Source of the DNA: Alicyclobacillus tolerans
GTDB lineage: Bacteria > Bacillota > Bacilli > Alicyclobacillales > Alicyclobacillaceae
Reading direction: 5' to 3'
NCBI RefSeq assembly: GCF_001447355.1
Contig: NZ_JXBW01000007.1
Coordinates: 1 to 64,000 of the forward strand
Length of the DNA stretch: 64,000 nt
Below are positions 11,037 to 19,671 of the stretch, one piece after another. Every line of letters begins with the position of its first letter. Position 1 is the stretch's first letter. A program made the position numbers and the translations under genes. A model generated the notes under the pieces. That model saw only the letters and a program-made list of their open reading frames with translations, searched no databases and was not told the DNA's origin.

Positions 11037-11755
11037 GCAAAGTCACGCCTTGGCCCGTCAAACTCGGCGACTTCGCCGCGGCGTTCGATAATCAGGGCTA
11101 CTGCATAGTCAATGGCAGGCCCAGACGGCGTCCCCCCACGCGCGACCAATGCCGATTCAAGAGCGGCAACATCAACCTTGTCCGAGAAAGGTTGCACGAG
11201 TTTTGTCATTTCCTCTCCTTTCCCGGGAAAACTCAACACGGCGACCGCAAGCGATCCGGTTCTGACCTGCAACGATAATGAAAGATCGCGCACTGCTTCG
11301 CGCACGGTAGGTATCTTGTCGCGCATGCTCGCGCTCATATCGAGTGCGACGACGAGTTGCAATGCAACCTCTTCCTCGAGTTTCTCGACCACCTGCATCA
11401 CGCGCGAACGCTCCGTGGGTGGCAAATCCTCGGTTGTTTTCCCCATAACAGACATGAGTTCCTGATTGACGACCTGCTGCAGGGTCATCTGCATCGTCTG
11501 ATGCGTCATCATCTGTGCAGTAGCCGAAATGTCCGCCGGTTGCACGATCCGGCACATACCGCCACCGGCATCCGCTATGGATTGCGCTTCTTCATATCCT
11601 TTTTGTGCCGCTTCACCGTCGCCAACAATGCCAATGACATTGACGACAATTCCTCGCCCATAGGCACGTCTTGCGGCATCCCCCGGATCCGGCCCGATAT
11701 TAGAACAACCGTCGGTAATCACGAGAATTTGTCGAATCGTTGCCTCTTTACTCAA
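11033..11755 (-). CDS. yabS: von Willebrand factor A domain protein (YabS-like)
   Basis: A 240-residue soluble protein with vWA-type beta strands: RQILVITDGCSN at the N-terminus, and a MIDAS motif DMSASM followed by GGTPSGPAIDYAV in the second half. The biochemical role of YabS is unknown; in B. subtilis it is sporulation-associated and adjacent to spoIIE and yabT, as here. TTG 11755 is preferred over GTG 11764, because GGAGG lies 8 nt before the TTG but overlaps the GTG. Confidence 0.85.
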   Translation of the reverse strand: MSKEATIRQILVITDGCSNIGPDPGDAARRAYGRGIVVNVIGIVGDGEAAQKGYEEAQSIADAGGGMCRIVQPADISATAQMMTHQTMQMTLQQVVNQELMSVMGKTTEDLPPTERSRVMQVVEKLEEEVALQLVVALDMSASMRDKIPTVREAVRDLSLSLQVRTGSLAVAVLSFPGKGEEMTKLVQPFSDKVDVAALESALVARGGTPSGPAIDYAVALIIERRGEVAEFDGPRRDFA

Positions 11756-11854
11756 CGAATCCACCTCCGTATGTCTAGTTGCCAGTATCGCCGACCAATC
11801 GGCGGTTCATTCCAAAAAAGAGAGTAGATTCGCTTGCACAAAAAGCGCGGACAT

Positions 11855-14311
11855 TTACGCGCCGCGCTTGCTCTTGTGTGATTTGCGCAGACTGGGGATG
11901 TTCGGCAGTTTAATGGCCGCCCATTCCTCTTGACTGCGTTCGACTACGGCTACAACGACGGTCATATCGTCGCGCACAAGGCCGTGATTCATGCGTACCG
12001 CGTGTTCAATCAATTCGTCGGCAATGGCCTGCGGTTCCATCACCGCCAGATCCGCAATCACTTTCTTCAACCAACTGTCACCGTCGTATCGATGCAAAGG
12101 AGCGTCGTACAGACCATCCGAGACAAGGATGAGGATATCCCCTGGATACAACTGTTGCTCGATGGCCTGTACCTCGATGTCTTGCAAAATGCCGATGGGC
12201 ACGTTGCTACCAGTAATTTCGATAACATCGTTCCCACGCTTCACATAGCTGGGTGCAGAGCCGACCTTTAAGAATTCCGCCTTTGCGTTAAATAAGTCGA
12301 TCAACGCCATGTCGAGCGTTGTGAACATCTCATCGCGGGATCGCAGTAAAAGCGTCGAATTGACGGTGCGGATGGCTAGTTTCTCGTCAAATCCGGCCTT
12401 CATTAGCTTTTTTAACAGATCGATGGCTGCCTTCGACTCCTGGCGCGCTCGTTCGCCGTTACCCATACCGTCGCTGACGGCCACTGCATACCGTCCATTG
12501 CCGAGATCGACTGTCGTGTGCGTGTCGCCGGAAACTAAGCGGCCATCGCGAGCGACTGCAGCCACTGCAGTGTTCACCTGGAACAAACGGGCGGAAGCAA
12601 AGACGCTCGTGCATGGGCCTCCTCCTTCGGACACATGGACGTGCGAGACCGAGATATGCTCGCCCAACACGCCAGACAGCAGGGGCGCAATCATCTTGGC
12701 TGCCGTCTCATAGGCCCCCTCGGTCGGTTGCACGACTTCGATCTCGACCTTGCCTGGTTCTAAGCTGACGATATGTACATCGTCGACGTATAGCCCAAGC
12801 TGCTCCAAGGCCCCAATGATTTGCTCCTCATCCGACAAGAGCGTCTGTTGTTCGGCATCGAGTTCGCGAGCCATTGTACGCACGACTTCCGCGACCCCGG
12901 AAAGTTGAGCGGAGAGTAACGTCCGCTGATCGCGCAACTTTTGCAACCACTTGGCATCGCGATGCGTGATGTCAAGGTTGTAGCGAAGCGTACCAAGCAA
13001 TGGGTCAAGTCGGATGCATCGTTCGCGCAACTCCGGGCTGGGAACGGCGCGACGCCCAGCGGACATTTCGAGATTGCGCAACGTATTCGCGATTGCGTGA
13101 TACGTCTGCACGCTTTCTTTTTCCCAACAGCGGGATCGCCGCGGACACAACGAGCATACCGTCTGCCTTGTCGCCTCGACCATTTGCGTCACGAGTTGCT
13201 GGGCCGTCTGAAATTCGCTGCCGCTCGTATCGGCAAAGCTCTCGGACAGTTCGTCAAACACGAGGCTGACCTCACTGATCTTTTCCGTAAGTAGAGCATG
13301 CACTCGATGCGCGCGGGCGCGCTCCTCCGCCGAATGTTCCGTCGTGCCAGGCACGAACGAACGCAATTCGCGGGACAGGCTGACAGGGGTGATAAGAAAG
13401 CCAATCGAAGCGACGCCGGCAGCAATCATTTGATCCAAGAGCAATGTATAGCCATGTGCATAGGTCAGTGTCAAAACAGTCGTGGCCAGCACGAATGCCA
13501 AGGCAATCAAAACCTTGTGTGTATCGCGTAATAGTCCGCACAACAGCCCAGCAAAACCAAAGATGGCCACTTCCGGAAGCGAGGACTGGTGGTTGAGTAG
13601 CGTGAGCATGCTCACGGCGATGGCACCTGCGGCACACATGCCCATGCCACCGGCACTCATGACCAGCACCAACCAATCGACGGCAACAAGCGCGACAGAC
13701 ACGTTGTGCACCTGCAGGCCATCAAAGCCCATAATCACTGAAGCAATCAAGATGATGACACTTAAGAGTTGTTCATAGCGCAATGTGCGTGATGTTTCCT
13801 GTCCGACAAACAGGTTCATGCACTGAATGAAAATCAACGATAATATGGTGACGAGCGCTCCTTCGGCGAAGCTGACAAGCACTTCGAGTCCGGTGATTCC
13901 TGTACCATACATCCCGAGTTTGGCCAAAAAGCCAACTCCGCCTGCAGCGATGGGGATCCACATCAGATCGGTTGATTCGCGGCGAATGACGAAACGCCGG
14001 ACAAGCTTATAAAGCACGAGCGAGGCAAACATCAAAAATCCATTGTCGATACCGGTGGTCAGCGCTCCAATCACAGCGGCATAGGCAGGCCAAGCGCGGC
14101 GCTGGCCTGCCACCTCGGCGAGCACAGCAAAATAGGCAAGGCCAAACGGAGATACAACGTGATCGATGTTGGCTCGTCCGAGCAATAAGCCAAGTACCGC
14201 CAACAGAGCTACGCGCCGCCACGCCCGCCAAGTCCACCGTGGGGAGACCGCCGTACGAACGGGCGCTTGCTGATTTTTCTGGCGCTTGTGAAGCGATGAG
14301 AGTTGGACCAT
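11855..14311 (-). CDS. spoIIE: Stage II sporulation protein E, PP2C phosphatase
   Basis: Dephosphorylates SpoIIAA to release sigma-F in the forespore and takes part in polar septation. The 818-residue protein has a polytopic N-terminal half (about 10 helices between residues 30 and 320), a central region, and a PP2C domain from about 598. That domain shows SDGMGNG (613-619), ILVSDG (about 730) and RDDMTVVV (about 783). Length and order match B. subtilis SpoIIE (827). ATG 14311 follows GAGGGAG. Its promoter is at 14345-14378. Confidence 0.97.
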   Translation of the reverse strand: MVQLSSLHKRQKNQQAPVRTAVSPRWTWRAWRRVALLAVLGLLLGRANIDHVVSPFGLAYFAVLAEVAGQRRAWPAYAAVIGALTTGIDNGFLMFASLVLYKLVRRFVIRRESTDLMWIPIAAGGVGFLAKLGMYGTGITGLEVLVSFAEGALVTILSLIFIQCMNLFVGQETSRTLRYEQLLSVIILIASVIMGFDGLQVHNVSVALVAVDWLVLVMSAGGMGMCAAGAIAVSMLTLLNHQSSLPEVAIFGFAGLLCGLLRDTHKVLIALAFVLATTVLTLTYAHGYTLLLDQMIAAGVASIGFLITPVSLSRELRSFVPGTTEHSAEERARAHRVHALLTEKISEVSLVFDELSESFADTSGSEFQTAQQLVTQMVEATRQTVCSLCPRRSRCWEKESVQTYHAIANTLRNLEMSAGRRAVPSPELRERCIRLDPLLGTLRYNLDITHRDAKWLQKLRDQRTLLSAQLSGVAEVVRTMARELDAEQQTLLSDEEQIIGALEQLGLYVDDVHIVSLEPGKVEIEVVQPTEGAYETAAKMIAPLLSGVLGEHISVSHVHVSEGGGPCTSVFASARLFQVNTAVAAVARDGRLVSGDTHTTVDLGNGRYAVAVSDGMGNGERARQESKAAIDLLKKLMKAGFDEKLAIRTVNSTLLLRSRDEMFTTLDMALIDLFNAKAEFLKVGSAPSYVKRGNDVIEITGSNVPIGILQDIEVQAIEQQLYPGDILILVSDGLYDAPLHRYDGDSWLKKVIADLAVMEPQAIADELIEHAVRMNHGLVRDDMTVVVAVVERSQEEWAAIKLPNIPSLRKSHKSKRGA

Positions 14312-14344
14312 GAGACGTAACTCCCTCCTCGAATGTGTATGGCC

Positions 14345-14378
14345 ATTATACGGGTGGTATGCCTGAATAATTTGTCAA
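14345..14378 (-). promoter_or_regulatory. Spo0A-type spoIIE promoter with 22-bp spacer
   Basis: Minus strand TTGACA (14373-14378) and TATAAT (14345-14350) are both exact consensus but separated by 22 bp. The same unusual 21-22 bp spacing is known for B. subtilis spoIIE and spoIIG, where Spo0A~P compensates for it. TTTGACA over the -35 is one base from a reversed 0A box (TTCGACA). The layout is seen; Spo0A control is inferred. Confidence 0.75.
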
Positions 14379-14450
14379 ACGGCGTCCGTGGAGGGAACAA
14401 AAATTGTGACATGATACGAGAAGGTTCGCATAAGAAGGGGAGAAACCGAC

Positions 14451-14933
14451 ATGGAACAAACACCGTCGCGCGAACGCATGGATTGGCATACGTTCTTTGC
14501 CTCACAGAGCCGCGTGATGGCGGCGAGATCAACCTGTTCACGGCTCGCGGTGGGATGTGTCATTGTGCGCGAAAAGCGGATCATTGCCAGTGGCTACAAC
14601 GGAAGCATCCACGGCGATGAACACTGTATCGATGTTGGCTGCAAGGTCATCTCCGGCCATTGTGTACGAGCTGTGCACGCCGAACACAACGCGTTGCTGC
14701 AGTGTGCCCGCTTTGGCATCGCGGCGGAGGGTGCGGATCTGTACGTAACACATACACCGTGTCTTAACTGCACCAAAAGTTTGATTCAAGCCGGGATCGC
14801 AAGGGTATTTTACGAGTTTGCATATCGTCCCGATCCATACGCGCAGGAACTGTTGGACAAAGCGGGGATTTTTGTCGAACAGGTCACGAGTAGGCTGGGT
14901 TTGCTTTTGGACCTTCCCGAAGCAAACCGATGA
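14451..14933 (+). CDS. comEB: Deoxycytidylate deaminase (ComEB-like)
   Basis: Zinc enzyme deaminating dCMP to dUMP for thymidylate synthesis. Active-site motifs are HAE (76-78) and PCLNC (Cys104, Cys107), with an additional Cys/His-rich segment (HGDEHCIDVGC) typical of dCMP deaminases. ATG 14451 follows AAGGGGAG. It is on the plus strand, divergent from spoIIE, and is not part of the B. subtilis arrangement here, so it is a local insertion. Confidence 0.9.
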   Translation: MEQTPSRERMDWHTFFASQSRVMAARSTCSRLAVGCVIVREKRIIASGYNGSIHGDEHCIDVGCKVISGHCVRAVHAEHNALLQCARFGIAAEGADLYVTHTPCLNCTKSLIQAGIARVFYEFAYRPDPYAQELLDKAGIFVEQVTSRLGLLLDLPEANR

Positions 14934-15170
14934 GGTCGATTTTCGGCGGTCAAGTGAGAAGAATTTAGTCATTCTGGGCGCAGATTGGAGGCATCGTGCG
15001 TAGACTAACAACAAACACCGAACAACCGCGGAGCACACCGCGATGGGCGAGGTGAAGTGGAATGCCAGAATGGCTTCGTAGTCAGCTCAGGCGAGCGTTC
15101 CTCAATCGCGATCGAAAGTCCATCCTGATGCTTAATCAAGCGTTCTACCGTTATCGCCAGACGCGAACAT
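14934..15170. other. Non-coding spacer after the dCMP deaminase gene
   Basis: No ORF, tRNA-like fold or strong promoter was recognised. In B. subtilis tRNA genes occupy this site upstream of spoIIE; none is seen here. Confidence 0.4.
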
Positions 15171-15196
15171 AAAACGGGCGGCCACACTGGGCCGCC
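15171..15196 (-). terminator. Hairpin after the 61-codon ORF
   Basis: Stem GGCGGCC/GGCCGCC with a 6-nt loop, followed on the minus strand by CGTTTTATG. It is a moderately good terminator. Confidence 0.6.
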
Positions 15197-15229
15197 TCGA
15201 AAAGCCCGCTGACCTTGCACCGCTCAACG

Positions 15230-15415
15230 CTAGCTGGCAATACGGCCATTGAACTTGTTTACAATGCGCGACAACACTTCTTCTGTGACAGGACCAAGTT
15301 GGGCTTTATACATATCGAGAGATATGTGGCACCCATCGCGGTCGTTCTCCTCATCAAAGGCTAGAATCACGCGTTGGCCGTCAGACAACTCATATTCTAA
15401 ATAATAGGTATCCAT
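15230..15415 (-). CDS. Small protein of unknown function (61 aa)
   Basis: ATG 15415 is chosen because MDTYYLEYELSDGQRVIL starts cleanly and a purine-rich GGAGAGG precedes it. The product is acidic, alternating hydrophobic and polar like a small beta protein, with no cysteines or membrane segment. It is flanked by terminators on both sides, so it is probably its own transcript or read-through from yabR. I do not recognise the family. Confidence 0.6.
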   Translation of the reverse strand: MDTYYLEYELSDGQRVILAFDEENDRDGCHISLDMYKAQLGPVTEEVLSRIVNKFNGRIAS

Positions 15416-15436
15416 GAGCAACCAACCTCTCCACAG

Positions 15437-15473
15437 CAAAACACCGGGCCTTGCTTCCAAGCCCGGTGTTTTG
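15437..15473. terminator. Bidirectional rho-independent terminator
   Basis: A perfect 13-bp stem CAAAACACCGGGC/GCCCGGTGTTTTG with A and T tracts on either side, so it can act on both strands. It ends the yabR transcript on the minus strand. Confidence 0.85.
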
Positions 15474-15481
15474 CTTGTGCA

Positions 15482-15901
15482 TTAGCCCCGGCGTCCGCCG
15501 CGCCCACCGCGTTTGCTTTCATTGCGGCGTAGCGCTGAAAGGCGCTCTTCGCTGTCCTTTAGAAACCGGTTCATGATCTGTTCGAACCCCGGTCGCCGCC
15601 CATCACCGCGATGACCGCCCCCACGCGGACCACCGTGTCCACGGCCCGATTGGCCGCTGTTGGAAGACTCATTGGCCTGGCGAATGGAAAGGGCAATTTT
15701 GCCATCCCCACCGATGCTGATGATCTTCACTGTGACTTCGTCGTCGACTTTCAAAAAGTCGTGGACGTCCTTCACGTAGCTGTCCGAAATCTCGGAGATG
15801 TGCACCAATCCAGTTGCGCCCTCGGGCAAAGTTACAAAAGCTCCAAACTTCGTGATGCCTGTAACTTTCCCTGTCACCTTGCTGCCGACCTCAATGGCCA
15901 T
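15482..15901 (-). CDS. yabR: S1-domain RNA-binding protein (YabR-like)
   Basis: One S1 domain fills residues 1-75 (VGSKVTGKVTGITKFGAFVTLPEGATGLVHISE). A Gly/Arg-rich tail with RGG-like repeats (GRGHGGPRGGGHRGDGRR) and a basic end follow, both suited to RNA binding. ATG 15901 fits the family start MAIEVGSKV; the GGAGG is rather far, about 13 nt. Position next to divIC matches yabR, whose role is not established. Confidence 0.88.
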   Translation of the reverse strand: MAIEVGSKVTGKVTGITKFGAFVTLPEGATGLVHISEISDSYVKDVHDFLKVDDEVTVKIISIGGDGKIALSIRQANESSNSGQSGRGHGGPRGGGHRGDGRRPGFEQIMNRFLKDSEERLSALRRNESKRGGRGGRRG

Positions 15902-16043
15902 AAAGACGTCTGTTCCTCCCTGTTCGCATGAGACGAAAGAATCATTTCTGATGAGTGCGAAGCTATCCAACGAGTCATCCTTGGATCAGGATATCCTCTT
16001 TGCAAGAATGGAACACAAGGACCGACTGCGAATTACGACAATC

Positions 16044-16385
16044 TTAGCCTTTATGACCATTCGGTTGCAAATCGAACGGAACTTGATTTGGCATCACCAA
16101 ATTTTGATGTTCCGTTGCGTACTTTTCAATATACGATGGATCATTCAATTGTTGCTTCTCTTTTTGAAGGGTTTGCTGCTGTGTCTGTATGCGGTGCAGT
16201 TGATTCTGAAGCTCGACGTTTTGGGCCTGAAGTTGCTTCAACTGAGGACGCTCCGCATGTAGAAAGTACACTGCGGCCCAACCACAAATGACGATCATCG
16301 CAAGATAGCGTACGCGCATCCACGGATTCCGAACGGCACGGCTTCTATGTTGCTCGGCACCATAACGTTGACGGTCTGCTCGCAC
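16044..16385 (-). CDS. divIC: Cell-division protein DivIC (FtsB family)
   Basis: Bitopic division protein partnering FtsL and DivIB. A short basic cytoplasmic tail is followed by one helix (about residues 27-42, YLAMIVICGWAAVYFL). A coiled coil rich in Gln and Leu then extends to about 85. GTG 16385 is preferred because AGGGAG lies exactly 9 nt upstream; the in-frame ATG 16403 has no ribosome site and itself contributes the AGGGAG. 113 residues is usual. Confidence 0.85.
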   Translation of the reverse strand: MRADRQRYGAEQHRSRAVRNPWMRVRYLAMIVICGWAAVYFLHAERPQLKQLQAQNVELQNQLHRIQTQQQTLQKEKQQLNDPSYIEKYATEHQNLVMPNQVPFDLQPNGHKG

Positions 16386-16424
16386 GAGTATACGCTCCCT
16401 CATGGACGTTGACAAAGCTGAGGA

Positions 16425-17021
16425 CTACTGTACCGGCTTTCGAGTACGCCTTAACCATTTCGCCGTCAGTTGCCAAAACTCCTCTTGCCATTGCGAAAGT
16501 TTTTTCCGCCAAGCGGCTTCTTCCCCAACGTATCGGCGGATTGGAAACGTGAGTATCAAGAACAGAATTGACAACAGTCTGGCCATGGCATCCTCTAACC
16601 GACAGCCAAACCTATACAACAACGTGGCGAAGCCGCTGACCAATCGCCAAATCAAACGCGCTGGCACGCCAAACAGCATGTACAACATGCGGCCACATAT
16701 AAGTACGACAACGCGCATCACATGCAGGATGGCAAAGGCACTACCGACGACCCATCGCCTCAGGAGTAAGCGATACAAGGCATACCCGGTGATAAGCAAT
16801 AAGAATGTCCAAATGCGGAACGTACCGGAGATGGTGCGATACGTGCATACGTATACGACAACAGCGGCGACAAGCCAAAAGGCGAGATCGAACAATGGCC
16901 GGAACCGACGCAACCAACGCGATGCGCCTGTGATGGTATTGTAAAAGTCAAACGTCGCTCCCATAGCCATGCCGCACAGAGCCATCCATGCGACGTATGC
17001 GGCGTTTTGCGCAGTGTTCAT
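16425..17021 (-). CDS. yabQ: Spore cortex biosynthesis protein YabQ
   Basis: A polytopic membrane protein of 198 residues with four or five helices in the first 120 residues (AAYVAWMALCGMAMGATFDFYN, LAFWLVAAVVVYVCTY, IWTFLLLITGYALYRLLLRR), then a basic C-terminal portion. YabQ is required for cortex formation in the mother cell in B. subtilis. The start overlaps the yabP stop (ATGA), and yabP-yabQ-divIC is the conserved order. Confidence 0.85.
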   Translation of the reverse strand: MNTAQNAAYVAWMALCGMAMGATFDFYNTITGASRWLRRFRPLFDLAFWLVAAVVVYVCTYRTISGTFRIWTFLLLITGYALYRLLLRRWVVGSAFAILHVMRVVVLICGRMLYMLFGVPARLIWRLVSGFATLLYRFGCRLEDAMARLLSILFLILTFPIRRYVGEEAAWRKKLSQWQEEFWQLTAKWLRRTRKPVQ

Positions 17022-17278
17022 CGCAGCAACCGCCCCATCAAGCCCCGCGGCTTGCCATCGTCATAAACGATGGCCCCAATCTCGCCCTCGATGCACACGA
17101 TACCTGCTTGTCTATCAAACTGCTTCATGTGCAGCGACTGCCCTGCGATACGCATATTGCCTGCCGTGGTGGACAATTCAAACGCCTGGACGTCAAAGCT
17201 CTCGACGCGCTTGACCCCCGTGATTTGCAACTCGCGGCGCCCTGTCAAGTGCACATCGTGTTCCTCGGCCGCAGCCAT
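17018..17278 (-). CDS. yabP: Sporulation protein YabP
   Basis: An 86-residue beta-rich protein: EEHDVHLTGRRELQITGVKRVESFDVQAFELSTTAG, the signature of the YabP/YqfC family. YqfC/YabP proteins are mother-cell spore-coat and cortex associated. ATG 17278 follows GGAGGTGG. It is first of a probable yabP-yabQ-divIC unit, set off from rqcP by a hairpin at 17362-17382. Confidence 0.88.
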   Translation of the reverse strand: MAAAEEHDVHLTGRRELQITGVKRVESFDVQAFELSTTAGNMRIAGQSLHMKQFDRQAGIVCIEGEIGAIVYDDGKPRGLMGRLLR

Positions 17279-17361
17279 ACCGCCACCTCCATCGACCCAA
17301 GTCGTCCATCTTTAGTCTATGAGGGCATTTGCGATATAGAACGGCGGATATGCAAAAGGAC

Positions 17362-17382
17362 CGATCCGTTACAAACGGATCG
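17362..17382 (-). terminator. Hairpin between rqcP and yabP
   Basis: A perfect 9-bp stem CGATCCGTT/AACGGATCG with a 3-nt loop, followed on the minus strand by GTCCTTTTGC. A plausible weak terminator for rqcP-hup. Confidence 0.55.
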
Positions 17383-17392
17383 ATCCTCCAAT

Positions 17393-17701
17393 TTAGCGAG
17401 CGACGTCTTCTTCTTCGTCGTCGACAAACGCGGCATCTACTTGATCTTTGCGCGTCTCCACCGCGATCACGTCATACAGGGAAGCAGCCTCATCCCGGCG
17501 CGGATTCTCGGCCAGCTTGCGAACGACGACCGTCATGGTCTTGTTACCATAGCGAATGATGAGTTCGTCGTCGACCGCGACGTCTGTCGATGCTTTCGCT
17601 GTGCGCCCGTTGACGCTCACACGACCAGCGTCGCAAATCTGCTTCGCCAATGTACGTCGTTTGATGAGACGCGATACTTTGAGAAACTTATCGAGACGCA
17701 A
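17393..17701 (-). CDS. rqcP: S4-domain ribosome-quality-control factor RqcP
   Basis: Binds stalled 50S subunits and helps RqcH add poly-alanine tails. The S4 RNA-binding domain covers residues 1-60 (MRLDKFLKVSRLIKRRTLAKQ, then GRVSVNGRTAKAS). An acidic tail follows. It is 3 nt downstream of hup and 102 residues long, slightly more than B. subtilis YabO (86), due to the tail. Confidence 0.92.
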   Translation of the reverse strand: MRLDKFLKVSRLIKRRTLAKQICDAGRVSVNGRTAKASTDVAVDDELIIRYGNKTMTVVVRKLAENPRRDEAASLYDVIAVETRKDQVDAAFVDDEEEDVAR

Positions 17702-17704
17702 GGC

Positions 17705-18004
17705 TTACCGCGTGCTTTCCTTCAACTTGTTGCCTGGCTTAAATGCAGGAACGGTAGACGCCGGGATTTCAATGACTTCACCAGTCTGCGGATTCCGGCC
17801 GGAACGCGCGGCGCGCGAACGAGTTTCGAATGTGCCGAAACCGATGACCTGCACCTTTTCCCCTGCAGCCAGAGCTTCCTCCTTTTCCCCTGCAGCCAGA
17901 GCTTCCTCAATGGTGTCGAAGACGCTATTGACAGCCAATTCGGCGTCTTTCTTCTTCAGACCGGTCTTCTCGGCCACCTTGTTTATCAGTTCCATCTTAT
18001 TCAC
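17705..18004 (-). CDS. hup: DNA-binding protein HU with a 9-residue internal duplication
   Basis: The nucleoid protein HU is normally 90-92 residues; this one has 99. The fold is otherwise canonical: [26 protein letters not shown], and the DNA-inserting arm [15 protein letters not shown] ending in VPAFKPG. The extra length is an exact repeat of EEALAAGEK (33-41 and 42-50), encoded by a perfect 27-bp tandem repeat. It falls where helix 2 ends and strand 1 begins. GTG 18004 follows AAGGGG and gives the usual MNK start. hup lies between mazG and rqcP. Confidence 0.96.
   Translation of the reverse strand: MNKMELINKVAEKTGLKKKDAELAVNSVFDTIEEALAAGEKEEALAAGEKVQVIGFGTFETRSRAARSGRNPQTGEVIEIPASTVPAFKPGNKLKESTR
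17855..17908. repeat. Perfect 27-bp in-frame tandem duplication in hup
   Basis: Units 17855-17881 and 17882-17908 are identical (plus-strand CTTTTCCCCTG... ending GAGCTTCCTC). One neighbouring base also matches. Each unit encodes EEALAAGEK, so the reading frame of HU is kept. Confidence 0.95.
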
Positions 18005-18068
18005 TCGCGAGATACCCCTTTCGTGGGAATGTCGGGAATCTTATTCGTCCTTCGCCGCAGGAATCCTG

Positions 18069-19550
18069 CTAATTTTCCTTCGGAAGCGTTATTTTTGCTT
18101 CATTCCAGTAGCGATCGAGCGTTTCCGGCGATGCGTCTGACCAGGATTCGTTGCTTTCCGCCACACGCCGCTCCACGTACTGAAATCGATTGGTGAATTT
18201 GCGCGTCGCCGTTGCCAATAACGTCTCGGCATCCAGGCGCAGAAACCGGGCGATATTGACACAAGCGAACAGTAAATCCCCCAACTCTTCTGCCACCGCT
18301 GTATCACGCCTGCGATCGCGGACAAGCTCGATTTCAAGTTCATTCATTTCCTCTTTTATCTTGTCCCATACATCCTCGAGCTTTGCCCAGTCGAATCCGA
18401 CTTTGGCGGCGGCAACCTGAACGCCCTGTGCAACTGCGAGCGCAGGCCCTGCAAAGGATACCGTGGCAAGCACACTCTTCTGACTCTCTTGTTTTGTGCG
18501 CTCTTCCGCTTTCACACGCTCCCAAATGGCATTCACTTCTTCAGCAGATTGTGCAGATTTCTCACCAAACACGTGCGGATGGCGACGCACCAACTTTTCT
18601 GACAGCCGGGCGAATACGTCGCGCACGTCAAAATCGCCTACTTCGCTGGCAATCTGGGCGTGCAACAACACCTGCAAAAGCAGATCCCCGAGCTCTTCCG
18701 CCAGATGGTCTGGATCTCCCTCGTCGATGGCTGCCGCGACTTCGTATGCCTCCTCGATGACGTACTTGCGCAACGATTCGTGCGTTTGCTTCCTGTCCCA
18801 CGGACACCCATCCGGACCTCGCAACGTCTCGACGATGCCAATAGCCGCAAACGGATCTCGCCAGGTGAGCCGATCCTCCTGTACAGGCGGAACATACACA
18901 GTCGTCAGGTGATCGATCCAATCAAGCCTGTCCAATTCGTACAACGGCACGACCTCGATGCGCTCTTCCCCTGCCACACCGGCAGCGCGAACCACAGTAA
19001 CTGGGTAGTCGTCCGGATAGACATCCATGAGACTCAACTTCACATCAGTCGCTACTTGCCGTTGATATACCTGGGCGATAAGCGTGTGCAGGCGCGGGTG
19101 CAACAGACGGCTCGCCAATTGCGTTCCGTCGAGCAACAGGAGTCCCTCTATGGAGTCGATCCGCAACCTCGATGCGGCAACATCCAGAAAGCTCTGCCCG
19201 GGTCCGATTTCGATCGCGACCTCAGGGTCGTTCATGGCGAGTAGAAGCTGCACACTCAACTCCGCGATGAGCGGATGCCCTGGTACAGCGTAAATCACGT
19301 GATCGTGCGTTCGCGCGCGCTCCCGCACCCGCTCGGCCATCCGAGCGTAGGCCTCGTCAAACGTCTCGCTTGTTTCGTAGATGTCGTCAAGGGACTCATA
19401 TGCGACGCCGAGTTCGGGCAGCGAACTGACGACCGGATGCACGGCCGTGCGCAACACCACAGGCCATCCGGATTGTAGCAAACGATATGTGCCGAGGGGC
19501 AACCCGTTCAAATCCCCCGGTCCGAGCCCTACCACATGCACGATTCCCAC
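18069..19550 (-). CDS. yabN: SAM-dependent methyltransferase-MazG fusion (YabN)
   Basis: N-terminal tetrapyrrole-methylase-like domain (about 1-225: VHVVGLGPGDLNGLPLGTY, VIYAVPGHPLIAELS). It is fused to a tandem MazG nucleoside triphosphate pyrophosphohydrolase domain, with EEAYEVAAAI...EELGDLLLQV and KEEMNELEIEL...EELGDLLFAC metal-binding motifs. MazG removes non-canonical NTPs; the role of the methylase half is unknown. GTG 19550 (VGIVHVVG) gives 493 residues, close to B. subtilis YabN, with AAGGGCGG upstream. Confidence 0.92.
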   Translation of the reverse strand: MGIVHVVGLGPGDLNGLPLGTYRLLQSGWPVVLRTAVHPVVSSLPELGVAYESLDDIYETSETFDEAYARMAERVRERARTHDHVIYAVPGHPLIAELSVQLLLAMNDPEVAIEIGPGQSFLDVAASRLRIDSIEGLLLLDGTQLASRLLHPRLHTLIAQVYQRQVATDVKLSLMDVYPDDYPVTVVRAAGVAGEERIEVVPLYELDRLDWIDHLTTVYVPPVQEDRLTWRDPFAAIGIVETLRGPDGCPWDRKQTHESLRKYVIEEAYEVAAAIDEGDPDHLAEELGDLLLQVLLHAQIASEVGDFDVRDVFARLSEKLVRRHPHVFGEKSAQSAEEVNAIWERVKAEERTKQESQKSVLATVSFAGPALAVAQGVQVAAAKVGFDWAKLEDVWDKIKEEMNELEIELVRDRRRDTAVAEELGDLLFACVNIARFLRLDAETLLATATRKFTNRFQYVERRVAESNESWSDASPETLDRYWNEAKITLPKEN

Positions 19551-19633
19551 GTAAAAACCGCCCTTCCACAACGTAAACATGTCATTGGCCAGTATAAACA
19601 ATCCGTCGTTGCACAGGAAATCTCCTTACGCCG

Positions 19634-19671
19634 AAAAGGCCTGTTGCGGACTCTCCTGCAACAGGCCTTTT
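19634..19671. terminator. Bidirectional terminator between spoVT and yabN
   Basis: A 14-bp perfect stem AAAAGGCCTGTTGC/GCAACAGGCCTTTT with a 10-nt loop; A and T tracts are part of the stem. It ends the spoVT transcript on the minus strand. Confidence 0.85.

Noticed and set aside
14934-15230. Search for tRNA genes at the site that holds them in B. subtilis
   Set aside because: No T-loop GTTCRANNC or cloverleaf could be found on either strand.
17279-17361. Sigma-E promoter for yabP
   Set aside because: A CATAGACT -10-like element exists, but the nearest ATAT-containing -35 candidates are at wrong distances.
16988-18196. A 402-codon plus-strand open frame
   Set aside because: It lies antisense to yabP, rqcP and hup, which have clear family motifs, and includes the translated complement of the 27-bp repeat. 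No ribosome site or family likeness.
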